Source of the DNA: Desulfovibrio sp.
GTDB taxonomy: Bacteria; Desulfobacterota; Desulfovibrionia; Desulfovibrionales; Desulfovibrionaceae
DNA length: 7,419 nucleotides
Direction of reading: 5' to 3'
Assembly: GCF_019424165.1 (NCBI RefSeq)
Contig: NZ_JAHZAA010000021.1
Coordinates: 21,446-28,864, forward strand
Part shown: one piece after another, positions 1-7,300 of the stretch
Position numbering within the stretch: the first letter of the stretch is position 1
How the letters are laid out: every line of letters begins with the position of its first letter
Translations under genes and position numbers: made by a program
Notes under the pieces: model-generated
What the model was told of the DNA's origin: nothing
Seen by the model: the letters and a program-made list of their open reading frames with translations, nothing else
The model's database searches: none

Positions 1-1
1 G

Positions 2-154
2 GCCCGGCAGATGGGCGGCTTGATACGGGCCAAGACTCTTTCAAACCTTGACGCCACAGGGGAAGGGCCAAGGGTAAAAATCCGCATCAGAAAAAAGGTC
101 TGCTATGAGCGTCGAAGCTTCCTCCAATGGCTCAGGCAGCATGTGCGGCAGTAA
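2..154 (+). CDS. AlpA/excisionase-like helix-turn-helix protein, 3' end only
   Basis: The reading frame is open from the left edge and ends at TAA 152-154, giving the last 50 residues of a protein whose start lies outside the window. The visible pattern is a helix-turn-helix recognition segment (ISxxTLxxL-like, here IRAKTLSNLDATGEGP), then a basic beta-hairpin wing (VKIRIRKKVCYERR) and a final helix ending WLRQHV. This order (turn, Gly-x-Gly-Pro, basic wing with a V-x-Y step, then a Trp-Leu helix) is typical of the small MerR/AlpA/excisionase-like DNA-binding proteins of prophages and integrative elements, which act in excision or in switching transcription of the element. An internal ATG at 11 is unlikely to be the start, because the residues before it (ARQ) fit the first helix of the fold. 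A strong terminator follows 36 bases later, so it ends its own transcription unit. Family by eye; exact role unknown. Confidence 0.6.
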   Translation, partial: ARQMGGLIRAKTLSNLDATGEGPRVKIRIRKKVCYERRSFLQWLRQHVRQ

Positions 155-189
155 CTGACCGCAAAAAAGCACCAGCAACGAACAACCGC

Positions 190-220
190 AGGGGCATGAA
201 TTTTTTCATGCCCCTTTCTT
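190..220 (+). terminator. Intrinsic terminator after the HTH gene
   Basis: A perfect 11-base-pair stem (190-200 with 205-215, core GGGGCATGAA / TTCATGCCCC) closes a TTTT loop and is followed by TTTCTT. The shape fits a Rho-independent terminator reading rightward. The opposite strand lacks a T-tract after the stem, so it should work in one direction only. It separates the HTH gene from the primase-helicase gene, implying that the latter has its own promoter between about 220 and 280. Confidence 0.85.
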
Positions 221-229
221 ATTCTATGC

Positions 230-243
230 GGCAAGTATTTGCC
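230..243. promoter_or_regulatory. Short dyad upstream of the primase gene, possible operator
   Basis: GGCAA and TTGCC form perfect 5-base inverted arms around a 4-base centre (GTAT), about 50 bases before the primase start and inside the only interval that can hold its promoter. The size and symmetry would suit a small repressor site. The TTGCCC at 239-244 could also act as a -35 element, but no good -10 box lies 16-18 bases after it. A 5-base arm can occur by chance, so this is a weak call. Confidence 0.25.
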
Positions 244-281
244 CGTTTCGGAATGATTTACCCTGTAGTGGCCTGAATAAT

Positions 282-286
282 AAGGA
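282..286 (+). promoter_or_regulatory. Shine-Dalgarno sequence of the primase-helicase gene
   Basis: AAGGA lies 7 bases before the ATG at 294, ideal spacing. It supports this ATG as the true start. The next in-frame ATG is residue 57, which lies after the beginning of the conserved primase fold and so cannot be the start. Confidence 0.7.
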
Positions 287-293
287 TGTTATC

Positions 294-3113
294 ATGGATA
301 CGAAAAAATTTGTCTACGCCGGAACACCAGAACCTGGCTATGGCCCCTGGACATTTATAGAAGATTCGCCTGAGTCGCGTGCCCAGGCACTTGAACAGGG
401 CTGCAAGGCATTCACGACCGTGAGCTTCGCCTATGAGCCGAAAAAAGATAAACCCGAACCCATGCGCTACGGCGATCTTTGGCTGGACATAGACTGCAAG
501 GAAGCGCCGTTTCTCGCCATTGTGGGCGCAAGGGACTTTGTTAAGGGTCTGCGCAATCGGTATGATGGTTTTGACCCTGCCATGCTCGAATACTACATGA
601 GCGGCAGCAAAGGCGTCCATATCTGTATTCCAGCTGAGGTATTTGGTGGAGAAAACGGGCATCCCTGCCTGCCCAAGCTGCATTTGAAAATGCTGGAGCG
701 GATTTTTCAGCACTCCCCAATTGGCCGTAATCTGGGCTTGCTGGCGCTGGGCAAGCCCGTACCCGATGATTTCAGACGCAAGACTGTCGGCGACCTTGTG
801 GACACAAGCCTGTATTGCATGGGGAAGGGGAAGTTGCTGAGGGCTCCCGATATCAGGCGCCCTGACGGACGCTACAAAGTGCAGGTGAGCGTTGAGGAAT
901 TTTTTGAATGGGAAATTGACTCATTACTGGAACTGACCCAGTCGGTAAGAACATGCGTCATACAAACTCCGCCGCCCACGGTAACGGGGATGACAGCCCT
1001 TTATGACCACGCCCTTCTGGATCTGCAATCTTGTAGCCAGCGTAAGCTCAATCTGCAAGAGCTTTCCGACTGCCAGTTCATGAGCCATTGCCGTGAAAAT
1101 GCCGCAGCGCTGAGTGAGCCGGAATGGTTCCTGATGTTGCGTGTTCTGGCTCCGCTGGGAAAAAAAGGGCTTGAGTTAGCGCAGGAATACAGCCGCCCCC
1201 ATCCGGAATACTCGGCACAAAAAACCCGAACCAAATTTCTGCATGCCCTGCATAAGGGATATCCAGCCAACTGCTCTGATATTCAGGAGCTTTTTCAGTG
1301 CGACCCTGGCTGCAAGGTGCGCAGCCCGCTTGACCTTGAACGCAAACGTCTGAGTGATGTTGTGGTCGCCGCAGAATCATTCAGTTCCCAAAAGGATGGC
1401 CTGTACTATTCACCATCCCGTGGCATGATGGAGGGCGACAGTTTCAAAGTGTGCAGCCCCTTAAAAGTCCTTGGCAAGATGCGCAATACGGACGGCACGG
1501 GCTGGGCAAGACTGGTTAAGTTGCTGACGCCAGATGGCAAAGAACAAAAGCTGACCATCACCATGAAGGAATGTGTGGGGCGCGGCGATGTCGTCCTTGG
1601 ACGGCTTTGCGAGCATGGGCTTGAACTGTCAGGTGGGCGAATGGAAAAATTAATTATGGAGTACCTGCGCTTGGCGGGTTCCGACAAGATTTTTACCAAT
1701 GTTGAGCGCCTGGGCTGGCACGGCAAGTGCTATGTCTTGCCGGATAATATTTTTGGCGGAGGAGAAAATGAAGAAATCCATTACACGCAGGAACACGGCC
1801 TGTTCAACCATGCAGGCGAATTGGAACAGTGGCATGAGCATGTGGGCCGTTATTGCCAGGGCAACACGCTGCTCATGCTGGTTGTGGCCTTTGCCCTGAC
1901 AGGGTCGCTTTTGCGCCCTTGTGAAATGGAAGGCGGTGGATTGCATCTGTTCGGGCCATCGTCCACCGGCAAAACAACGTTGGCCCTGTTGGCCGGCAGC
2001 CTCTGCGGCGGCAATGACAGCAAAGGGTTTATCCGCCAATGGCGCAGCACGCACAATGCTCTTGAGCATATCGCGGCCCAGCATAATGATTGCCTGCTGG
2101 TTCTCGATGAAATAGGCCAAGCCACAGCAGAAACGGTGACTCAGGTCACGTACATGTTGCCCAACGGCCAGGGCAAGGAGCGCATGCGGAGTGATGCCAC
2201 ACAGCGTAAGGCTCATCAATGGCTTCTCAATTTCTTTTCCACTGGCGAGTTGAGCATAGAAGACAAAATAGAAGAAACAGGTAAATACCGTGCAATGGCC
2301 GGGCAGAATGTACGTGTGATCAATCTTCCCATTGATGGCGGCACAGGCAAAAATGTCTATAGCACTTTGCATGGCTTCAAAAATCCAGCGGCACTGAGTG
2401 AGCACCTCAAAAATGCTTCCCGAACCTATTATGGTACACCGCTGCGTGCTTTTTTGAAGGTTTTGTGTGGCACTGGCGGGCATGATCTGGACATGAATCT
2501 ATATGAAATAAACAATAATATCGCTATGTTCACAAAAAATTATTGCCCAGAAGGAGCCTGTGGACAGGTTCAGCGTGTGGTTCTGAAGTTCGGGCTGATT
2601 GCTGCGGCTGGTATCTTCGCTGCAAAGGCCGGCATCCTGCCCTGGACACCGGAAGAATCAAGTGATGCCGTTGTGGAATGGCTCAACGTCTGGCTTGACG
2701 AGCGCGGCGGCGTTGGCAATCTGGAAATCATGAAAGCTCTTGATCGCTTTAAGGATTTTTTTGCGCGCTATAGCAGAAGCCGTTTTGCTGATGTGGACGG
2801 CCTGGGTGAGAGTATGCGCGATCTGGCTGGCTATAGATGGGAGGACAAGGGTGACCTGCGATTATTCATGACAATCCCGACGTTCAACGACCTCGCCAAA
2901 GGAGTAAATCGCCATGAGTTGCTGGAGCATATGAAGCGTCAGGGGTGGTTGTTGATGAACACCAAAGGAAATCCTACGGAAACAAAATGCATCAAGGGGC
3001 GGAACGTACGTGGCTATGGATTCATCCCTTCCGCCTGGGAAGGCCGTGGAGACCTGGAAGAGCGGCACATGAGTGTGGCAAAAGACTCCAAAGCCAGCGA
3101 TTGTGACTTTTAA
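294..3113 (+). CDS. AEP primase - DUF927 helicase fusion (replication initiation protein)
   Basis: A 939-residue protein that probably starts replication of a mobile element, making primers and unwinding the origin. Residues 1-210 carry the motifs of an archaeo-eukaryotic primase (AEP) palm: a metal-binding DID (D65, D67), SGSKGVH at 103-109 (the s-x-H step, H109), and D170 followed by the basic LLRAPDIRRPDG segment seen in this family. Residues about 235-345 form a linker domain with Cys 260, 266, 327, 336 and 340; the last three (C-x8-C-x3-C) could bind zinc. Residues about 450-690 match DUF927-type ATPases: Walker A GPSSTGKTT (554-562) and Walker B LLVLDEIG (601-608, D605/E606). The C-terminal tail (about 860-925) resembles that of other DUF927 proteins. 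All key residues are intact and there is no frameshift. The gene stands alone after a terminator and ends directly before a repeat cluster that is probably its target. Family assignments are from recalled motifs; the replication role is inferred. A DUF927 protein of other mobile-element function is the main alternative. Confidence 0.85.
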   Translation: MDTKKFVYAGTPEPGYGPWTFIEDSPESRAQALEQGCKAFTTVSFAYEPKKDKPEPMRYGDLWLDIDCKEAPFLAIVGARDFVKGLRNRYDGFDPAMLEYYMSGSKGVHICIPAEVFGGENGHPCLPKLHLKMLERIFQHSPIGRNLGLLALGKPVPDDFRRKTVGDLVDTSLYCMGKGKLLRAPDIRRPDGRYKVQVSVEEFFEWEIDSLLELTQSVRTCVIQTPPPTVTGMTALYDHALLDLQSCSQRKLNLQELSDCQFMSHCRENAAALSEPEWFLMLRVLAPLGKKGLELAQEYSRPHPEYSAQKTRTKFLHALHKGYPANCSDIQELFQCDPGCKVRSPLDLERKRLSDVVVAAESFSSQKDGLYYSPSRGMMEGDSFKVCSPLKVLGKMRNTDGTGWARLVKLLTPDGKEQKLTITMKECVGRGDVVLGRLCEHGLELSGGRMEKLIMEYLRLAGSDKIFTNVERLGWHGKCYVLPDNIFGGGENEEIHYTQEHGLFNHAGELEQWHEHVGRYCQGNTLLMLVVAFALTGSLLRPCEMEGGGLHLFGPSSTGKTTLALLAGSLCGGNDSKGFIRQWRSTHNALEHIAAQHNDCLLVLDEIGQATAETVTQVTYMLPNGQGKERMRSDATQRKAHQWLLNFFSTGELSIEDKIEETGKYRAMAGQNVRVINLPIDGGTGKNVYSTLHGFKNPAALSEHLKNASRTYYGTPLRAFLKVLCGTGGHDLDMNLYEINNNIAMFTKNYCPEGACGQVQRVVLKFGLIAAAGIFAAKAGILPWTPEESSDAVVEWLNVWLDERGGVGNLEIMKALDRFKDFFARYSRSRFADVDGLGESMRDLAGYRWEDKGDLRLFMTIPTFNDLAKGVNRHELLEHMKRQGWLLMNTKGNPTETKCIKGRNVRGYGFIPSAWEGRGDLEERHMSVAKDSKASDCDF

Positions 3114-3114
3114 G

Positions 3115-3129
3115 TTGTGCGGCGCACAA
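3115..3129. repeat. 15-base palindrome overlapping the terminator stem
   Basis: TTGTGCG and CGCACAA are perfect 7-base arms around a single G, starting two bases after the primase stop codon. The right arm (3123-3129) is also the left arm of the hairpin at 3123-3142, so the two structures exclude each other. It may be simply two head-to-head copies of the repeat motif. Confidence 0.7.
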
Positions 3130-3149
3130 AAGCGTTTGTGCGATTTTTT
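3123..3149 (+). terminator. Intrinsic terminator of the primase gene made from repeat motifs
   Basis: CGCACAAA (3123-3130) and TTTGTGCG (3135-3142) pair as an 8-base stem with an AGCG loop. They are followed by A and then six T (3144-3149), 9 bases after the primase stop. This is a standard Rho-independent terminator shape. The same 20 bases recur with two changes at 3393-3412 without the T-tract, so the hairpin also belongs to the repeat family of the proposed origin. Confidence 0.7.
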
Positions 3150-3179
3150 GTATAAAACACCTGTATTTTCTTGGTGTTT
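3143..3179. repeat. AT-rich segment with inverted repeat, possible unwinding element
   Basis: 28 of these 37 bases are A or T. Within it AAACACC (3155-3161) and GGTGTTT (3173-3179) form perfect 7-base arms around an 11-base, AT-rich loop. An outer pair, GTATAAAA (3150-3157) and TTTTATAC (3216-3223), and a further pair, GCGTTTGTGCG (3132-3142) and CGCACAAACGC (3188-3198), give this part of the region a larger symmetry. An AT-rich patch next to iterons is the usual site of first strand opening in iteron origins; the role here is inferred. Confidence 0.45.
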
Positions 3180-3187
3180 CGAACCTT

Positions 3188-3211
3188 CGCACAAACGCAC
3201 AGCTGCACAGC
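3188..3211 (-). repeat. Tandem 8-base repeat array, left, three units
   Basis: Read on the plus strand the units are CGCACAAA, CGCACAGC and TGCACAGC, beginning at 3188, 3196 and 3204. On the minus strand they read as two bases plus TGTGCG (or TGTGCA), the same unit as in the array at 3317-3348 but pointing the opposite way. The period is exactly 8 bases. Confidence 0.75.
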
Positions 3212-3316
3212 AGTTTTTTATACGGAACAAAGAAGGGTAAAGCAAAAAGGGGGGGGGAGATTACCAGGGCGGTTGATGCTCCAGTTTTGCCAAAAAAGAG
3301 CAAGAACAGTATGTTG

Positions 3317-3348
3317 TTTGTGCGCCTGTGCGCCTGTGCGCCTGTGCG
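3317..3348 (+). repeat. Tandem 8-base repeat array, right, four units
   Basis: Four contiguous units, TTTGTGCG followed by three identical CCTGTGCG, fill 32 bases without gaps. The unit matches the inverted array at 3188-3211, including the TTTGTGCG form at one end. A strict 8-base period is short for classical iterons (usually a helical turn or two), which may mean overlapping or cooperative binding, or growth of the array by slippage. Confidence 0.85.
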
Positions 3349-3392
3349 ATACCCAAAAAGTCTGGCAATTGTGGAGCCTTGAGACAAAATTC

Positions 3393-3412
3393 CGCACAGC
3401 AGCGTTTGTGCG
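3393..3412. repeat. 20-base inverted site matching 3123-3142
   Basis: CGCACAGC and TTTGTGCG are separated by AGCG. The whole site is identical at 18 of 20 positions to 3123-3142, exactly 270 bases upstream, with the same spacing; the direct 13-mer AGCGTTTGTGCGA is shared exactly (3131-3143 and 3401-3413). The two sites sit at the outer ends of the repeat cluster. Unlike the first copy, this one has no T-tract, so it is not a terminator, which suggests that the site is kept for protein binding. Confidence 0.75.
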
Positions 3413-3480
3413 AAATTCATTTCTGTTGTGCAAGGTGGTCACGCTCAGAAAAAAACATCTTGAAATCCCTGTCCGCTATC

Positions 3481-3497
3481 AAAATCGGCGTTGCCGA
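3481..3497 (-). terminator. Weak intrinsic terminator candidate of the helicase-SWIM operon
   Basis: On the minus strand TCGGC and GCCGA (3497-3493 and 3489-3485) form a 5-base GC-rich stem with an AAC loop, followed by TTTT (3484-3481). It begins 12 bases after the SWIM gene stop, where an operon terminator is expected. The stem is short, so the call is tentative. Confidence 0.4.
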
Positions 3498-3508
3498 GTG
3501 AGAAGAGT

Positions 3509-4390
3509 CTACTCCGCTTGTGGAGTTTCCCCCACGATGTTGCAGCCTATGGCGCAGTTGAGGCCCGCATCACTTGCCGCCCCGTACATGCCCACCATTG
3601 TGCCCATAAATTCTTCATTTCCCCGCCAAAAAGGGATTCCGCCAAGCCGCCGGGGCAGGGCGGCGGCAACAGCGGGAAGCATAACCGCTCCAAGTTCAGT
3701 CGGCGTTGCGTGGTGGCCCCAAAACTGTACAGGATCGCAGGGGAGCGGTTCTGCCTCTTCCTGCATGGCATCCGGGTCGGCTTCGGCATCGCTCGCGCCA
3801 GTACCCAGCAGTTCCAGAAGGGCCTCCCGCTCAATGCCCCGAAGCCTGAACAGCAAAAAGGGGTCCCGGTCAAACTCCTCGGCCACAAGGTAGTACACGG
3901 CTGCGATATGCTTGCACGGGTTTGACCAGTCAGGGCATGAGCAGTCAGTTATAAAATCATCCTTTTTTACAGGAAAAAGCGACAGTTTGGCATTTTTAAA
4001 GATTTCTTCAATCTGTTGCGGCATCTGTCCGGACAAGAGAGCGGCGGAAAAGAGGGCCTCCTTGCGCAGGGCATGGCCGATGGTGGCCCACGCGTCAGCC
4101 TCCAGAGGTTTGACCCGCATGGTGACAGTATACGGCTTGGCCCGCGAACCCTGCACTTTGGCGGAAATGCAGCCTTTTTCCATTTGAATGGACACGACCT
4201 GCCCTTTGCGGGCATAGGCGCGCCCACGGGTCAGCCGTGCTCCCAGCCCGAAGCTTTCAATAAGCTCGATCCAGCGTTTGGCCCACCAGCTTTGCCCAAA
4301 GCCGCCGCGCCGACTTTGGGACTTGATGCCCCCCTTGACCTCGCGGGCTTGGGATGGGGGAAAGCCGCCATATTCATGATACCAGGCCAT
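3509..4390 (-). CDS. SWIM zinc-finger protein
   Basis: A 293-residue protein, complete from ATG 4390-4388 to TAG 3511-3509. The SWIM zinc-binding signature C-x-C-x6-C-x-H is intact at C150, C152, C159 and H161, in the setting FITDCSCPDWSNPCKHIAAVYY that is typical of the family. The N-terminal part (RRGGFGQSWWAKRWIELIESF, about 27-47, and RGRAYARKGQVVSI, about 55-68) is the conserved lead-in of bacterial SWIM proteins encoded beside SNF2 helicases. The stretch 200-217 is acidic and low in complexity, probably a linker, and the C-terminal 70 residues match nothing I recognise. SWIM domains are thought to bind DNA or protein partners. The gene lies 2 bases behind the SNF2 helicase gene, so the two products probably work together, perhaps with the SWIM protein as a DNA- or substrate-binding partner of the motor. 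The cellular role of the pair is not established. No signal peptide or membrane segment is visible; expected in the cytoplasm. Confidence 0.85.
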   Translation of the reverse strand: MAWYHEYGGFPPSQAREVKGGIKSQSRRGGFGQSWWAKRWIELIESFGLGARLTRGRAYARKGQVVSIQMEKGCISAKVQGSRAKPYTVTMRVKPLEADAWATIGHALRKEALFSAALLSGQMPQQIEEIFKNAKLSLFPVKKDDFITDCSCPDWSNPCKHIAAVYYLVAEEFDRDPFLLFRLRGIEREALLELLGTGASDAEADPDAMQEEAEPLPCDPVQFWGHHATPTELGAVMLPAVAAALPRRLGGIPFWRGNEEFMGTMVGMYGAASDAGLNCAIGCNIVGETPQAE

Positions 4391-4392
4391 GT

Positions 4393-7300
4393 TTACTCCC
4401 CTAGAGTTTCTTCCCGCAACGCGAACAAATCCCGAAGCTCCTGGTTGGACAGTTCTGTCAACCAGGCCTCGCCAACGCCCACCACGGCATCGGAAATTTC
4501 TTTCTTGCGTTCAATCATGGCATCAATCTTTTCTTCCAGCGTACCGCTACAGACAAATTTATGCACAAGAACATTGCGGTGCTGGCCGATTCTGAAGGCG
4601 CGGTCCGTGGCCTGATTTTCCACCGCCGGGTTCCACCATCTGTCATAATGAAAAACATGCTTTGCCGCAGTGAGGTTAAGCCCCGTAGAGCCGGCCTTGA
4701 GCGAAAGAATAAAAATCGGCGGGGCCTGGGCATCACCCTGAAAGCGCTCAATCATCCGGTCGCGCGCCTTTCGTGCTACGCCGCCGTGCAGAAAAAGCAC
4801 CTCCCTGCCGAGGGTGTCCTGCAAATGCGCTTTGAGTATATGGCCCATCTCTTTGAACTGGGTAAATACCAGGGCCTTGTCGCCCACGGGCAAAATCTCT
4901 TCCAGCATTTCAGTGAGGCGGGCAAGCTTGCCCGAGCGTCCGTCTATGGCCGAGTTGTCGCCAAGGAAGTGAGCGGGATGATTGCATACCTGCTTGAGCC
5001 GGGACAAGGTCGCAAGAATAATACCCTTGCGCTGTATGCCGTCCACCTCGTATAATGTACGATTCAGGTCTTCAAGCACAGCGGCGTACAGCGATGCCTG
5101 CTCCTTGGTCAGCGGGCAAAATTCCTTCATTTCCACCTTGTCGGGGAGGTCGGAAATAATGGACGTGTCTGTCTTGAGGCGGCGCAGGAGAAAGGGCGCG
5201 GTAAGGCGCTTCAGTCGTGTGGCAGCCTCGGGATCGCGCCCGGTCTGGATGGGCATGAAGAAACGCTTGCGAAATTCTTGCTGGCTGCCCAGAAAACCCG
5301 GATTGAGAAAATCCATAAGAGACCACAGGTCGCCGACATTGTTTTCCACCGGCGTTCCTGTCAGGGCTATGCGGTATGCCGCCGGGATGCCCCTGGCGGC
5401 TTTGGCCTGTTTTGTTTCGGGGTTTTTGATGTTTTGCGCTTCATCCAGAATGACGCCGCCCCAGGAAATATCTTTCAGTACCGCCATATCCCGCTGAAGA
5501 AGCCCATAGCTTGAAATGACCAGCGCCTGCGCGGACGCGAGCCGCCGAAAGGCCGCCCCTTTTTTGCGGTCAAGCCCGTGATGGACCATGACCGGCAGTT
5601 CGGGGGTGAATTTTTCCGCTTCTCTGGCCCAGTTGTTGACCACCGATGTGGGGCAGATGAGCAGGCTGGGCATCTTTTTGCCGGAAGACCATAATCTTTG
5701 CAGCAGGGCCAGGGTCTGGATGGTTTTCCCCAGGCCCATGTCATCGGCAAGGCAGGCCCCAAGGCCCCATTGCTGTAAAAAGGCGAGCCAGGAAAATCCC
5801 CGCGTCTGATAGGGCCGCAGTGTGCCGCCAAATTCCGCCGGGGGCGGCAACTCCGCACAGGCCGTGCGGCCCTCCAATTGGTCGAGTAACTCGCTGAGCC
5901 AGCCCGCACTCTGCACACCGCCAAAGGCAAATCCGTGAGGGGCGTCCTCACCGCCAAGGGCCATGCGGAGAACATCCCGGGCCGGAGCGGTATTTTTGTT
6001 GTTTTTCTTCCAGAAATCGACAGCGGCCAGAATTTCCTGCGCATTGACCTCCACCCACTGCCCCCGCACCTGCACCAGTGGAACCTTGAGCCGGGCCAGA
6101 GCCAGAAGGTCTTTATACGTAATGGGTTCCCCACCAAGAGAAGCCTGCCAGTCGAATTCCACAATGGTATCAAGGGAAAGACCGCTTGAAGAGCGGAGTT
6201 TGGGGGCCGCCACCCTGGCCTGAATGACCGGCCGGAGCTTCGCGCCTTTCTTGGTCCACCACGAAGGCAGCATGACCCCGAATCCGGCCTGCCCCAGAGC
6301 AAGGGAGGTATGTGTCAGAAAGCGGTGTGCGCCCTGAACGTCCAGACTGTAGCCCTGGGGCGCGGCATCCTTGAGGCTGGCCTCAATTTCCGGCGCAATG
6401 CCGGAAGCCTGGCCCAGCGCCGAAAGCACATATTCCCTGGCATCCGCACCCAGGTGCTTCAATACTGAAGCACGCTTTTTTGGGCCTGACCAGAGATCCT
6501 GTATGGGGAGCTGGAGGCTGTGGTCATCGTGCGGATGCAGAAGATAGGAAATCCGCCAGGCAGAATCGTCCCAAGGCTGGGAAGGGGAGGACACATTATC
6601 GGAGAGTGCGTCGTCATTTGTGGGCTCTTCAAGCCTGAAGCAGAGCCGCACCGGGGATTTGGACAGCACTGTTATGGGGCGCTTCCAGCGAGTGAGGGTA
6701 TTTTTTAGATCTGTTACATCTTTCTTCGGCCAGTCTATGCGTCCATCTGGCGAGCGCAGGGCGGCCAGCCAGGCATCATGCGCACTCTCCACAGCGGGCT
6801 GCGTCCGTGGTACCCATGATATGCTGGAAGTGCCGACTTGGCCCTTTTTACCCGCCGTTGCTTGCGGCATGGCGGAGCGGACAAGGGCATCAACCATGTC
6901 CGTCAGAAAAGCGCGCAGAACAGAAGCGGCGGCGGTGGAAGGCGGCGCTTTGCCGTCAGCCTTGGTCAAGGCTCTGGCCGACGGGGGCATGGCGGCGGCA
7001 AAGGCAGCGAAGCGCGACTGTTCCTCTGCGGTAATCACCGGTTCCCATACGGAGTGGTAATGGCCGCCGATTACCCGCACGCCGGGCAGATATTGCTGCC
7101 TGGCAACCAGCGCCCCGGCAAATCTGAGCATTTCCGCCCAATAAGCAAGGTCATGACCCAAAAAAACGCCACGGGCGAGAGTTTGCTTGCCTGTGGCGTT
7201 TGCCAGAGCAGTTACGGCTTCCTGGGCATCAAGCAGGGCGGCTGAGACGCGCCAGGGACGCAGATGTATTGTTTTGCCAGCGTACTCCACATCGTGGAGG

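Larger units (their letters stand above)
3114..3432. other. Probable iteron-type replication origin
   Basis: This gene-free stretch follows the primase-helicase stop directly. TGTGCG occurs exactly at 3116, 3137, 3319, 3327, 3335, 3343 and 3407, and its complement CGCACA at 3123, 3188, 3196 and 3393; one-base variants lie at 3204 and 3427. That is 11 exact copies, where about 0.16 would be expected by chance in a stretch this long at equal base frequencies. The longer form GTTTGTGCG occurs four times (3134, 3316, 3404 and, inverted, 3188). The copies are ordered: tandem arrays with an 8-base period, and two matching inverted sites at the ends. An AT-rich segment (3143-3179) could be the unwinding element. 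Iterons beside a primase-helicase gene are known from satellite phage P4 and many plasmids. The origin function is inference; a cluster of binding sites for a regulator is the main alternative. The two flanking genes converge here, so no gene needs a promoter in it. Confidence 0.65.

Noticed and set aside
219..268. Sigma-70 promoter for the primase gene
   Set aside because: A promoter must lie here, but TTGCCC (239-244) has no fair -10 box at 16-18 bases and TATTCT (220-225) has no -35 partner, so no specific pair can be supported.
1650..2483. Long open frame on the minus strand (277 codons)
   Set aside because: It lies wholly inside and antisense to the primase-helicase gene, whose P-loop and Walker B motifs are intact there; its translation shows no family pattern.
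3173..3187. tRNA T-arm-like GTTTCGAACC that could mark an attachment site
   Set aside because: The flanking bases do not pair as a 5-base T-stem and no acceptor or CCA end follows; the match is limited to the common TTCGA core.
3249..3257. Run of nine G after five A
   Set aside because: Striking to the eye and possibly prone to slippage or sequencing error, but a single homopolymer with no partner runs does not make a G-quadruplex or a known signal.
3317..3348. CRISPR array or coding repeat
   Set aside because: Units are 8 bases and contiguous with no spacers; CRISPR repeats are much longer and separated by unique spacers. No coding frame through it is credible.
3171..3893. Plus-strand open frame crossing the repeat region into the SWIM gene
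   Set aside because: Its first part is the repeat cluster and its remainder is antisense to the SWIM gene; the translation is low-complexity Ser/Ala/Arg with no recognisable domain and no good ribosome site.
4016..4615. 199-codon plus-strand frame across the SWIM/SNF2 junction
   Set aside because: Antisense to two well-supported genes and without any recognisable protein family.
5475..6302. 275-codon minus-strand frame overlapping the SNF2 gene in another phase
   Set aside because: The SNF2 frame carries all helicase motifs; this one is rich in Arg, Pro, Trp and Gly, the usual look of an out-of-frame reading of GC-rich DNA.
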